Assembly: GCA_037044955.1 (NCBI GenBank)
Contig: JBAOHX010000010.1
Span: 62,001-126,000 of the forward strand
Direction: 5' to 3'
Source of the DNA: JAJXWB01 sp037044955
GTDB taxonomy: Bacteria; Pseudomonadota; Alphaproteobacteria; Rhizobiales; Beijerinckiaceae
DNA: 64,000 nt
Numbering within the stretch: the stretch's first letter is position 1; the number at the start of each line of letters is the position of its first letter. The translations under genes were made by a program, and so were the position numbers. Below are positions 23,841 through 33,886 of this stretch, piece by piece. A model generated the notes under the pieces. That model was not told where the DNA came from. It ran no database searches and saw only the letters and a program-made list of their open reading frames with translations.

Positions 23841-26800
23841 ATGTCCGCCGACGCCGGCGCCGTTGCGCGCGGCGCGCTGAAGTCGCGCGCGCTGCGGCGC
23901 GGCGTGTTCGTGGTCGGCTGGGCGGCGATCGGCTGCGCCCTGATCGCGGCCGCGGCCTTCGCGGCGCTGCTCGTGCGACTGCAATTCGGCCCGATCGAGG
24001 TGGACGAACTCGGCGCGCGCGTGGCCGCCGGCCTGAGCCAGCGATTCGACGGCGTGCAATTTTCCTTCGGCGCGACGCGCATCGCCCGCACCGAGCACGG
24101 ACCGACCATCACCGTCGACCATCTGCAGGCCATCGCCGGCGGCCGCACGGTGGTCGAGGCGCCGCGCGCGGAGCTGTCGCTCGACCCGATCGCGCTTCTG
24201 AAGCTGCAGGCCAAGCCCCGGCGTCTCGAGGTCTTCGATCTCGTCGTGCGGCTCCTGGTCATGCCCGATGGCGCGCTCGCCATCTCCGCGGGCGCGCCGA
24301 ACGAGGAAGCGATCGTGCTGACCCGACCGGCCGAGCCGGCGCCGGTGGCGCCGAACGCCGAGGACAAGCCGCGTCGCTCGGCGATCCTGCGCGAGGCGAC
24401 GGGCGCCTTGCGCGCCTTCTTCGATCTCGCCACCAGCCCGCATTCGCCGATCGCCGACCTGCGGCTGGTCGCGGTGCGCGGCGGCAAGCTGGTGGTGGAC
24501 GATCGCACCGCCGATCGCACGACGACGTTCGGCGATCTCGACATGGCGTTCGAGAAGACGTGGCGCGCGACGTCCTTCAGCCTGCGCGCCGCCGCGCCCA
24601 ACGGCGAGTTGGTGGCGCTCGCCAAGGCGACCGGCACGCCCGACACGGAGCGCCGGCTCGACGTCGAGGTGAAGGGCGTGTCGATGGACGAGGTCGCACT
24701 CGTCGCGGGCGCGCGCCGACAGGCCGTCGAGAGCGACGCGAGCCTTTCCTTCCAGTTGCGCTTCGTGCTGGAAGCCGATCGGAAATTGCGCGAGGCGACG
24801 GGCCGCGCGCTCGTCGGCCCCGGCTATCTTCGGCTCGAGGACCCCGATCACGAGCCGTTGTTCTTCGACGAGATTTCCGGCGCATTCCGCTGGGACGCCG
24901 CCAACCAGCGCATCGTCGTCAGCCCCTTCCAGTTCTTCGCCGGCGAAACGCAGTTCGTGATGGAAGGCGCGCTGCAGGCGCCGCCGCGTCCGGAGGACGG
25001 CTGGAAGGTCGCGCTCGGCCTCGCCAAGCCCGGCGGCATCGCGGCGGAGCGGCCGAACGAGAAACTGCTGGCGCTCGACAAGGCGAGCCTCGAAGGACAT
25101 CTCTTTCTCGACGACAAGCGCTTCGACATCGGACGCATCGAACTGGTCGGCCCGGAAGTAGCCGCGGCCGCCGCCGGCGCCTTCGACTGGGTCAACGGCC
25201 CGCATATTCGCCTCGGCGTCTCCGCCGGCAGGATGCCGCTGCTCTCGCTGTTCCGCGTCTGGCCGAGCATGATGGGCGCGCCGGCGCGCACGTGGCTGAT
25301 CGGCCACGCGAGCGCCGGCACGATCGAATCGGCCAGGCTCAGCATCGATTTCGACAAGAACGCGATTACCGCGATGCGCTTCGACCGGCCGCCGCCGGAC
25401 GAGTCCCTGCAAATGGACTTCCAGTTGAGCGGCGTGTCGGTGTCCGCGCTCGGCGGCATACCTGAAATCACCGCTCTCGACGGGGCCGGAAAGCTGACCG
25501 GCCGATCGGCGTTGTTCAAGGCAAGCTCCGGCGCGATGCAGACCGGGCCCGGTCGCCGGCTGGCGCTCACCAACGGCGCCTTCTCGCTTCCCTACAACGA
25601 CGGCGGCCGGGCGACGCCGGCGCGCGTCGAGACGCGCGTGGCCGGTTCGGTCGAAGCGGTGTCGGAACTTCTCGCGCGCGACTCGATCCGCGACATCGCG
25701 GCCATGCCGCTGGAGCCCGGATTCGCTGAAGGGACAGGTCGACGGGCAGTTGCGCCTCGACTTCAAGATCGGCTCCGACGCGCGCGGCGACGACGTCAAG
25801 GTCTTCGTCAACGCCAACGTCTCGAATTTCGTCGCCGACCATCTGATCGGCAAGGAAAAGTTCGAGAACGGCGCGCTTACCGTCGTCGGCGACCCCACGG
25901 GACTGCGCGCGACGGGCAGCGGCCGGATTTTCGGCGGGCCGGCGACGCTCGATCTGCGCAAGGACGTGGGAAAGCCGGCCTTGGCGACCCTCTCCGCGAC
26001 GGTGGACGAAGCGGCGCGGGCGAAATTCGGCTTCGAGGCCGCCGGCGTTTCGGGCCCGATCGGCATGAAGCTGTCGGCCAGGCTGGAAGACGGCGAGACG
26101 GAAGCCAATGTCGAACTCGACCTCACGCGCACCGCTTTCGACAACCCCGTCCCGGGATTGTCCAAGCCCGCGGGGCGACAGGGCCGCGCCAGCTTCCTCG
26201 TCCTGCATCGAGAAAGGTCGACGCGGATCGACAACCTGACATTCGAGGCCGGCGGCGCTTCCGCGCGGGGCGCGATCGAACTGTCGCCGCAGGGCGAGGT
26301 GCAGGTCGTCAAACTCACGCAAGCCAGGCTTTCGCCGGGCGACGACATGCGCGTCGACCTGCAGCGCGCCGGCGACCTCTATCGCGTGACCGTGCGCGGC
26401 GTTTCGATCGACGCGCGCCCCTTCATCAAATCGCTGGGGCAGTCGGCAAACAGCTCGCAGAAGAGCGCGGATTTCGAACTCGATCTGAAATCCCCGATCC
26501 TCACCGGCTTCTCGAAGCAGGCGCTGACCAACGCCGATCTCAAGATCACGCGCCGGGGGGGCGCCATCAGGCAGTTCGCGGCGAGCGGCCAGTTCGGCCG
26601 TGGCGCGGTCACCGCGCGGATGACGACGGCCGAGGGCGGACGGCCCCAGATCGACATCGGCAGCGCCGACGCGGGCGCGCTGCTCGCCTTCGCCGACATC
26701 TATTCGCGCATGGAAGGCGGCGCGCTGAACGCGATCATGAGCCAGGAGCCGACCGGTCTCGTCGGCACGGTCAAGATCCGTTCGTTCAACCTGCGCGACG

Positions 26801-27246
26801 AGCCCGCGTTGCGCAGGCTGGTCGCGGAAAGCGCGCCGCGCGCGGATGCGCCGGGCGCCAAGGTCGATCCCGCGCTCGTCGGCTTCGACCGGCTGCAGGT
26901 CGTGTTCCTGCGCAGCGGCGGGCACATGACGCTGCGCGACGGCGTGATGAACGGGCCGAACATCGGCCTGACCGTCGAGGGCAGCGTCGACACCGAGCGC
27001 AACACGATCGCGCTCAATGGCACGTTCGTGCCGGCCTATACGGTCAACAATTTCTTCTCGAAAATCCCCGTCGTCGGGGTGCTGCTCGGCGGCGGCTGGA
27101 ACGAGGGCCTGTTCGCGCTGAATTACAAGGTGACGGGCAGGGTCAACGCGCCGCAGGTGTCGGTCAATCCGCTGTCGGTCGCGCCGGGCTTCCTGCGCAA
27201 GATATTCGGCGTGCTCGACAATGTCGGGGATCAGCCGCAGCGTTAG
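23841..27246 (+). CDS. AsmA-like/DUF3971 envelope protein (one apparent frameshift)
   Basis: This large single-spanning protein, about 1,134 residues once repaired, has an N-terminal membrane anchor (VFVVGWAAIGCALIAAAAF) and long repetitive beta-strand sequence typical of AsmA/TamB/YhdP-type proteins (DUF3971 then AsmA-like C-terminal region ending near VVGVLLGGGWNEGLFAL). Family members span the periplasm and help move lipids or influence outer-membrane assembly. The first part is open to about 25720 and the second continues in another frame. Removing one G at 25719/25720 joins them as LEPDSLKGQVDGQLRLDFK. Start ATG 23841 (MSADAGAVARG) precedes the anchor. Confidence 0.82.
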
Positions 27247-27330
27247 AGCATATCCCGCAAGAGTTGCGGACTTTTGCGACAAGGATATGCGACGAAAACA
27301 ACAAGATGGAGCGCATCATGCGCTTCCGTA
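27247..27330. repeat. Dispersed palindrome with agagcatatcc core
   Basis: Immediately after the AsmA-like stop, agcatatcc (27248-27256) pairs with ggatatgc about 35 bases on, with a cgcaaga...cttttgcg inner pairing. A second small palindrome (gagcgcatcatgcgcttc) follows. This matches the general form of the interspersed gagcat... elements common in Rhizobiales intergenic DNA. It may also shape the 3' end of the upstream transcript. Confidence 0.6.
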
Positions 27331-27387
27331 AAACGTGCGCGCGAACGCGGAAAAGCGGACGGCCCATGCGCCGCCAGCCCGGCAACG

Positions 27388-27412
27388 AAAAAACCCGGCC
27401 GCAGGGGCCGGG
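27388..27412 (-). terminator. Rho-independent terminator of the porin gene
   Basis: On the minus strand the hairpin cccggcc-(5)-ggccggg is followed directly by a run of six T (aaaaaa on the plus strand at 27388-27393). It lies about 30 bases after the porin stop, as expected for a strongly expressed outer-membrane gene. Confidence 0.8.
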
Positions 27413-27444
27413 CTTTCTCTTCGCCGCGAAACGATTCGCGTGGA

Positions 27445-28320
27445 TCAGTAGCGCGCGACGACCGGAGCGGCGCCCCAGTTGAAACGATAGTTCACGCCCG
27501 CGCGGACCGTGTGGAAATCGTTCTGGGTGCGGTTCTGGGTGATGGCGAACAGGCCTGCAGGACCCGCGAGGACGATCGGGTGCATATCGGTCTGCGTCGT
27601 CGCGCCGAGGTCGGTGTAGAGCCATTCGACCTTGAGCGACAGGTTCGGCGAGAACAGGCCGGCCCATTCGACGCCGGCGCCGGCCGTCCAGCCCATTCGG
27701 GTCGAACTGACCGCGGACGCGCCAGCGATGGTCCAAACCGGCGGCACGTTGTCGGCGCGCAGGTAGCTCAGCGCATGGCCGACGCGGCCGTAAGCCAGAC
27801 CGCCGGTCGCATAGATCATGAAGTTCGGATTGAACGGCGTCACGCCCAGGCGGGCGCGCAGCGAGCCGAACCAGGAATTGCTGTCGCGCAGGGCGACGCC
27901 CGCGGTCGACGGCACGCCCCAGAAGATCGAATTATAGCTGGCGTTGGCGCCGGCGTTCCGCGAGCGGTTGAAATATTGCAGATCGGTTTCAATGCCGCCG
28001 ACGAACCGGGACGACAATTGCATGTTGTAACCGATCTGGCCGCCGATCGACAGCGCCGCCGTGGCGTTGCCGACCCGCCACTGGCCGCCTTCGGCGCTGA
28101 CGATGCCCGGGGCGTTCGAGACGAACGGCTGGAAGCCGCTGACATCGCCGCCGCCGAAACCGACGCCGGCGTTCACGCCGACATAGAAGCCGGTCCAGGT
28201 GAACATAGGCGCGGCGACCACGGGCTCGAGCTTGCGCGCGGGCAGGTCGGCGGCGAGAGCGGAAGCTCCGGTGAGTGTCGTCGCTGCGAGCATCGCAGCG
28301 GCAGTCAGGACGTGTTTCAT
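27445..28320 (-). CDS. Outer-membrane beta-barrel porin, Omp25/Omp31 family
   Basis: The 291-residue outer-membrane protein has a signal peptide (MKHVLTAAAMLAATTLTGAS, cleavage after ALA) and mature start ADLPARKLEP. Next comes the family motif FTWTGFYVGVNAGVGFGGG, then alternating beta-strands to the C-terminal aromatic pattern VRAGVNYRFNWG. This OMP_b-brl family is abundant in Rhizobiales outer membranes; whether this one forms a pore is not shown. The ATG has GGGGGAACG upstream. A strong terminator follows, and a 306-base upstream region is free of genes. Confidence 0.9.
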   Translation of the reverse strand: MKHVLTAAAMLAATTLTGASALAADLPARKLEPVVAAPMFTWTGFYVGVNAGVGFGGGDVSGFQPFVSNAPGIVSAEGGQWRVGNATAALSIGGQIGYNMQLSSRFVGGIETDLQYFNRSRNAGANASYNSIFWGVPSTAGVALRDSNSWFGSLRARLGVTPFNPNFMIYATGGLAYGRVGHALSYLRADNVPPVWTIAGASAVSSTRMGWTAGAGVEWAGLFSPNLSLKVEWLYTDLGATTQTDMHPIVLAGPAGLFAITQNRTQNDFHTVRAGVNYRFNWGAAPVVARY

Positions 28321-28626
28321 CGTTCCCCCAATGCTCGGAAGGTTGAATTGGTCTGAATGGCCGCACTTTGAACGCTCGGCTTGCATCGCCCCCAAAGCAA
28401 GCCAGTCACATTTACTATTGCAATCTGCGTCGAGCGCAGCCGCCCACGCAATCAAAATGCTGCGCAACTTGGCCAAATGCTTGCCGATTTGGCCGGCGAG
28501 TTGCCGCGATGACACGACCACTGGTCAGAATCGGCGCGATTGTTTATGTACAAACACTGGAATGGAGATTCCGGCGTCCCGGAGCACTGTCCGCAGCCGA
28601 GCAATTCCGAGCGTTGCGCTTCGCGG
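28321..28626. other. Upstream region of the porin gene, no gene seen
   Basis: These 306 bases separate tyrS from the porin, both on the minus strand. The DNA is less GC-rich than average (for example gattgtttatgtacaaacac near 28533). No reading frame looks like a protein. It should hold the porin promoter and possibly a regulated leader, but I cannot place boxes with confidence. There is a short imperfect repeat of ttggcc (28471-28494). Confidence 0.4.
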
Positions 28627-29902
28627 CTACTTTGCCTTCAACAGCACATGCTTCTTCTTGCCGAGCGACAGCTTGATGGCGCCGTCGCGCATGTCGGCGG
28701 CGCGCGAGCACCGCCGCGCTCGTCGGTCACGGCGGCGTCGTTGACGCGCAGGCCGCCGCCCTTGATCTGGCGTCGCGCCTCGCCGGTGGAAGCGACGAGG
28801 CCCGCCTGCACGAACGCCGTCAACACGCCGACGCCTGCGTCCGATCTCGGCGGCCGAAATCTCCACCGTCGGCAGCGTGTCGGCCGCGACGCCTTCCTCG
28901 AAGGTCTTGCGCGCCGTCTCGGCCGCCTGCTCGGCGGCCTCGCGGCCGTGCACGAGCGCAGTCGCCTCGTTGGCGAGGATCTTCTTCGCCTCGTTGATCT
29001 CCGACGCCGCCGAGCGCGGCGAGCCGATTGACCTCGGCCAGCGGCATGAAGGTGAAGAGCTTGAGGAAGCGCGCGACGTCGCCGTCCTCGGCGTTGCGCC
29101 AGAACTGCCAGTAGTCGTAGGGGCTCAGCGCGCCGGGTTCGAGCCACACCGCGCCGGCCGCCGTCTTGCCCATCTTGGCGCCGGACGACGTGGTCAGCAG
29201 CGGCGCGGTCAGCGCGTAGAGCTGCGGCGTGCCCATGCGCCGGCCGAGGTCGATGCCGGTGACGATGTTGCCCCACTGGTCGGAGCCGCCCATCTGCGCG
29301 ACGCAGCCGTAGCGCCTGTTGAGCTCGACGAAGTCGTAGGCCTGCAGGCACATGTAGTTGAACTCGATGAACGACAATTCCTGGTCGCGCTCGAGGCGCA
29401 GCTTCACCGAATCCATCGACATCATGCGATTGACCGAGAAGTGCCGGCCGACGTCGCGCAGGAACTCGATGTAGTTGAGCCTGGTCAGCCATTCGGCGTT
29501 GTCGGCCATGACGGCGTCGGTCTTGCCGTCGCCGAAGGTCAGGAAGTTCGAGAAGATGCGCTTGATCGCCGCCTTGTTGGCGTCGATCGTCTCGATCGTC
29601 AGGATCTTGCGCGTCTCGTCCTTGCCGGAGGGGTCGCCGACGCGGGTCGTGCCGCCGCCCATCAGCGGGATCGGCCGGCCGCCGCCGGTGCGCTGCAGCC
29701 AGGCGAGCATCATGATCGACAGGAGATGGCCGACATGCAGCGAGGGCGCCGTGCAGTCGTAGCCGATGTAGGAAATCAGCTCGCCGGCCTTGGCCTTGGC
29801 GTCGAGGCCCGCGAGGTCCGAGCATTGATGGACGTAGCCGCGCTCGATCAGGGCGGCGAGAAAATCGGACTTCGGACGGAATTCGGACGGGACGGCGGAC
29901 AT
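28627..29902 (-). CDS. tyrS: Tyrosyl-tRNA synthetase (four apparent frameshifts)
   Basis: TyrS charges tRNA-Tyr. The first 290 residues are open: MSAVPSEFRPKSDFLAALIER, the HIGH-type motif APSLHVGHLL, GSDQWGNIVTGIDLGRR, and the KMSKS-type SSGAKMGKTAAG. The C-terminal part is spread over three frames: INEAKKILANEATALVHGREA, then DAGVGVLTAFVQAGLV with the S4-like RRQIKGGGLRVND, then ADMRDGAIKLSLGKKKHVLL. Four single-base insertions near 29020, 28842, 28715 and 28700 restore a standard protein of about 420 residues. Since tyrS is normally essential and the encoded residues are well conserved, sequence error is the best reading. A second functional tyrS elsewhere is the alternative. Confidence 0.88.
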
Positions 29903-30061
29903 GGCTGGCTCAGCGGCTGAAAGGGAGCCGAACCTTTAGGGGCCCCGCCCGGTCGTGGCAAGGCGCGGCGGAAGCGCCCGCGCCCCGGCGCTTTTCGAAG
30001 CATTAACCTTAATGGTTTCTGATGGCTGCGGATGTGGCGGGGCTGCGTCCGGAGTGACGAC

Positions 30062-31453
30062 ATGTCGGTACGTACGCATTTTCCTTCGGCCAAAGAGCCG
30101 GAAAGCCATTTCTTCTTCACGATTTCCCGCGGCGGCCGCCAAAAACGGTTCGCGCTTCGGCCCGGCGCCCTCTATTCGCTGGCGGCCGGCCTGCCCCTGC
30201 TCGGCGCGGTCTATCTCGGCGCGACCGCCTACCTTTTCTTCCGCGACGACATGGTCGCGGCGCTGATGGCGCGGCAGGCGCGCCAGCAATATGCCTACGA
30301 GGACCGGCTGGCCGCCATGCGGCTGCAACTCGACCGCGTGACGAGTCGCCAGTTGCTCGACCAGGATTCGTTCGAGGGCAAGGTTCAGCACCTCATCGCG
30401 CGCGAGGCGCAGCTCGAGACGCGCACGGCGATCGTCGCCGCGCTCGGCGAGCGCATCGGAACGCCGGCCGACGTGACCGCCTCGATCGCGCCAGCGGCCA
30501 AGCCGGCCCCGCGCACAGCCTCGGACGCCGCGCGTCGCGCCCAGCCTGCCGCCGGCGGGCCGGAGACGAAGGCGAACGGCTTCGCCCCCCTGCCCCAGCC
30601 GATGGACGGCCTGCCCTTCAAGCAGGACAAGCCGCGCCCGGACGGCTTCGAATTGCGCGGCCAGCCGCTGCGCTCGAGCGCGCTGTCGTCGGAGCCGACC
30701 CGGCTGCTCGCCGAGGCCGCCGACGCCGAAATGTCGACCCATGCCCGGATCGAACTGCTCGCCGCCTCACTCGACCGCATCGAGCGCCAGCAGGTGTCGG
30801 CGCTGGCGGCGCTCGCCGGCCCGGCGCAGCGCAAGGCCGAGCAACTGGAGGCGGTGATCGCGGAAACCGGCCTTGCCGCCAGCCGGCTGAAGGCGCCTGA
30901 AAGCGCCAAGGCCGCCGTGGGCGGCCCGTTCGTCCCCGCCACGCTCGAGGGATCCGCCACGCCTTTCGAGCGGCAGCTCGCCAAGGTGCAAGGCGCCTTC
31001 GTCGCGCTCGACCGCATCCGCCGCGTCCTGCCCTATGTGCCGGTGCGCAAGCCGCTGTCGGGCCAGCTCGAAATCACCTCGACCTTCGGCTACCGCTCCG
31101 ACCCGTTTCTCGGCCGCCCCGCCCTGCATTCAGGGCTCGACATGCGCGCCGAGACCGGAACGCCGGCGCGCGCCACGGCCGGCGGCAAGGTGGTCACCGC
31201 GGGCTGGAGCGGCGGCTACGGCAATATGGTGGAAATCGAGCACGGCAACGGCCTGTCGACGCGCTACGGCCATCTCTCGGCGATCGTGGTCGGCGAGGGC
31301 CAGACGGTGGCGGCCGGCGAGGTGGTCGGGCGCGTGGGCTCCACGGGCCGCTCCACCGGCCCGCACCTGCATTACGAAGTGCGCATCGACGACGAGGCGA
31401 CCGACCCCTCCCGCTTCGTGAAGGCGGCGCGGCTGCTGACGATCCGCGACTGA
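30062..31453 (+). CDS. M23 (LytM) peptidoglycan endopeptidase-like membrane protein
   Basis: The 463-residue protein has a membrane anchor at about residues 40-60 (ALYSLAAGLPLLGAVYLGAT), a long helical, probably coiled-coil middle part, and a C-terminal M23 domain from about residue 345. The zinc ligands are visible in GRPALHSGLDMRAETG and TGPHLHYEVRID, and the fold marker WSGGYGNMVEIEHGNG is present, so it should be an active Gly-Gly/D-Ala-meso-DAP-type endopeptidase rather than an EnvC/NlpD-type activator. It is divergent from tyrS. Confidence 0.9.
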   Translation: MSVRTHFPSAKEPESHFFFTISRGGRQKRFALRPGALYSLAAGLPLLGAVYLGATAYLFFRDDMVAALMARQARQQYAYEDRLAAMRLQLDRVTSRQLLDQDSFEGKVQHLIAREAQLETRTAIVAALGERIGTPADVTASIAPAAKPAPRTASDAARRAQPAAGGPETKANGFAPLPQPMDGLPFKQDKPRPDGFELRGQPLRSSALSSEPTRLLAEAADAEMSTHARIELLAASLDRIERQQVSALAALAGPAQRKAEQLEAVIAETGLAASRLKAPESAKAAVGGPFVPATLEGSATPFERQLAKVQGAFVALDRIRRVLPYVPVRKPLSGQLEITSTFGYRSDPFLGRPALHSGLDMRAETGTPARATAGGKVVTAGWSGGYGNMVEIEHGNGLSTRYGHLSAIVVGEGQTVAAGEVVGRVGSTGRSTGPHLHYEVRIDDEATDPSRFVKAARLLTIRD

Positions 31454-31529
31454 CGTCGCGCGAGGGCAAAACCCTCCGTTCATAGTTTGTCGCCATCCTG
31501 TCCGCTTCGACCGCGCGAGAATCGGGACC

Positions 31530-32681
31530 ATGCAGAGCCGGAGCGTTTCAATCGACGCGTTGCGCGGCGTCGCGATTCTGGCGGTATTGCAACTGCATCT
31601 GTTCGCCACCAATCAGGCGTACCGGTTTCTCGACCTGCCGCAGGCCGTTCAGCAGATTCTGGGCGGCGGCCGAGCGGGCGTCGATCTGTTCTTCGTGCTT
31701 TCCGCCTACCTGCTGACCAACAACCTCATCAAGCATCGCGACCGCGCCGGGCTCGTGCCGACCTTCTACCTGCGCCGCGTATTTCGGATCATTCCGATGT
31801 ACTGGCTGCTTCTGGCGACAGGCTTCGCGCTCTCGGCGCTCTGGACCCATGCGGACCTGCCCCAGCGTACGTTCCTGTGGCACGACCAATATCCGCTCTG
31901 GACCTATCTCCTGTTCCTGCAGAACTGGGCCACCGGCTTCGCCGGCGTCCCTGTCGCGCATTATTTCGCGCCGACGTGGTCGCTCGCCGTCGAAGAACAT
32001 TTCTACCTGCTGCTGCCACTGCTCGCGACGCGCCTGCAACCGCGCGCGCTCGCGGCGCTCGCCGTGGTCTGGATCGTCACGGCGCTGCCCATTCGCATGG
32101 CGCTGGAATCGCACGTCACGATCTTCGCGCCCTATTACTTCACCGTCGCCCGCCTCAATTCCTTCGGCTGGGGCATCCTCATCGCGCTGACGCCGCAGCT
32201 CTGGCCGCAACTCGTCGGCCGCTTCGACCGGCGCCTGTGTCTTGTGATCGGCGCGCTGATCTACGTCGACGTGTCGCTGCTCTCCACCGAGATCAAGCCC
32301 GGCGTCTACGAGATGGTCGGCATCACGACGCTCACCGCGCTTGCGTCGGCCATCCTGACGTTCGGCGTCGTGCACGGCGCGCAGGCGTCGACGAGCGAAG
32401 GCCGCCTCACGCGCTTCCTCGCGTGGTTCGGCGCGCGCTGCTATTCGCTCTATCTCGTGCACATGCCCGTTCTGGGCCTGACGTTCCTCGCCGCCGGCCG
32501 GCTGTGGCCTGGCGTCGAGAGCTATACGGCGCTCGCGCTGTGCGCCGTCGCCGCTGCGCTGACGTTGATCGTCGCGAGCGTCTGCTACCGCCGGATCGAA
32601 CTGCCCTTCATCGCCATGGCGGAGCGGCTGGCGCCGTACAGCAAGACGCGCGAAGCCCAGGCGCCCGCGCAAGTCGCCTGA
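31530..32681 (+). CDS. Acyltransferase-3 family membrane protein
   Basis: The 383-residue integral membrane protein starts with the family motif SIDALRGVAILAVLQLHLF, in which the catalytic-type His is in LQLH. Then come GRAGVDLFFVLSAYLLTNNL, FYLRRVFRIIPMYWLLL and YFAPTWSLAVEEHFYLLLPLL, with about ten hydrophobic spans. Such enzymes O-acylate surface sugars, lipid A or peptidoglycan; the acceptor here is unknown. No polysaccharide cluster surrounds it. It lies convergent to prfB, 12 bases apart. Confidence 0.88.
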   Translation: MQSRSVSIDALRGVAILAVLQLHLFATNQAYRFLDLPQAVQQILGGGRAGVDLFFVLSAYLLTNNLIKHRDRAGLVPTFYLRRVFRIIPMYWLLLATGFALSALWTHADLPQRTFLWHDQYPLWTYLLFLQNWATGFAGVPVAHYFAPTWSLAVEEHFYLLLPLLATRLQPRALAALAVVWIVTALPIRMALESHVTIFAPYYFTVARLNSFGWGILIALTPQLWPQLVGRFDRRLCLVIGALIYVDVSLLSTEIKPGVYEMVGITTLTALASAILTFGVVHGAQASTSEGRLTRFLAWFGARCYSLYLVHMPVLGLTFLAAGRLWPGVESYTALALCAVAAALTLIVASVCYRRIELPFIAMAERLAPYSKTREAQAPAQVA

Positions 32682-32693
32682 TCTGCCGCCGGA

Positions 32694-33825
32694 TCAGTCG
32701 ACGTCTTCGACCTTCTCCGGTCCGCCGCCGTGGATGCGCTGGGCGAGCGCGGCTTCCATGAAATCGTCGAGTTCGCCGTCGAGCACTTCGTCCGGCGTGC
32801 CTGACGTGACGCCCGTGCGCAGGTCCTTCACGAGCTGATAGGGCTGCAGCACGTAGGACCGGATCTGGTGGCCCCAGCCGATGTCGGTCTTCGACGCGGA
32901 AATGGCGTTGGCCTCGGCCTCGCGCTTCTCCAGTTCCTGCTCATAGAGACGCGCGCGCAGCATGTTCCATGCGGTTGCGCGATTCTTGTGCTGCGAACGC
33001 TCCATCTGGCACGACACGACGATGCCTGAGGGAATATGCGTGATGCGGATCGCCGAATCCGTCGTGTTGACGTGCTGGCCGCCGGCGCCCGACGACCGGA
33101 ACGTGTCGATGCGGCAATCGCTCTCGTTGATCTGGATGTCGATCTTGTCGTCGACGACGGGATAGACCCACACGGACGCAAAGCTCGTATGGCGACGCGC
33201 GTTGGAGTCGAAGGGCGAGATGCGCACGAGGCGATGCACGCCCGATTCCGTCTTCGACCAGCCGTGCGCGTTGTGGCCCTTCACCAGAAGCGTGCCGGAC
33301 TTGATGCCCGCCTCTTCGCCCGGCGTCTCCTCGATGATCTCGACGCGGAACTTGTGGCGCTCGGCCCAGCGCGCGTACATGCGGAACAGCATGCGCGCCC
33401 AGTCCTGGCTCTCGGTGCCGCCGGCGCCGGAATGCACTTCGATATAGGTGTCGTTGCCATCCGCCTCGCCGGCGAACAGGGCTTCGACCTGACGGCGGCG
33501 CGCCTCCGCGACCAGTCCCTTCAGGGCCGCGACGCCTTCCTTCTCGGTCTCGGCGTCGTTCTCGCTTTCGCCGAGTTCGACGAGCGTGATGGCGTCGTCG
33601 AGTTCGCGCTCGAAGCGCGCGATCGAGCCCAGGCGATCCTCGAGCTCGTTGCGCTCGCGCATGAGCTTCTGCGCGACGTCGGGGTCGTTCCAGAAATCGG
33701 GATGCTCGGACTTGGCGTTCAGTTCCGCGAGGCGGCGCGTCGACGTATCGACGTCAAAGATGCCTCCTCAGCAGTCCCACGGACTGCTTGATCTGTTCGG
33801 CGAGGGCTTCGGGTTCTGCGCGCAT
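32694..33825 (-). CDS. prfB: Peptide chain release factor 2 (programmed +1 frameshift)
   Basis: RF2 reads UGA and UAA. The start ATG 33825 gives a 23-codon first part, MRAEPEALAEQIKQSVGLLR then RHL, ending at an in-frame TGA at 33754-33756. After a +1 shift the product continues LDVDTSTRRLAELNAKSEHP, then the body with the GGQ motif in RSSGAGGQHVNTTDSAIR. The anticodon-like tripeptide region is in the KTESGVHRLVRISPFDSN domain, with SPF as expected for RF2. Full length is about 376 residues. The shift is autoregulatory: low RF2 slows termination at UGA and favours frameshifting. Unlike the other broken frames of this window, this one is genuine. Confidence 0.96.
33754..33768 (-). promoter_or_regulatory. 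prfB programmed +1 frameshift site
   Basis: Read on the minus strand: aggagg cat ctt tga c. The Shine-Dalgarno-like AGGAGG (33763-33768) lies 3 bases before the slippery CTT, which is followed by the UGA stop and a C. This is the classic layout of the RF2 shift site, with CTT slipping to TTT. Confidence 0.95.
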
Positions 33826-33886
33826 GCGATTCTTTGCGGGTGGCGAGAGAAATCTCTGCGCCACTCCCTACTCAAGTTAGGCCGTG

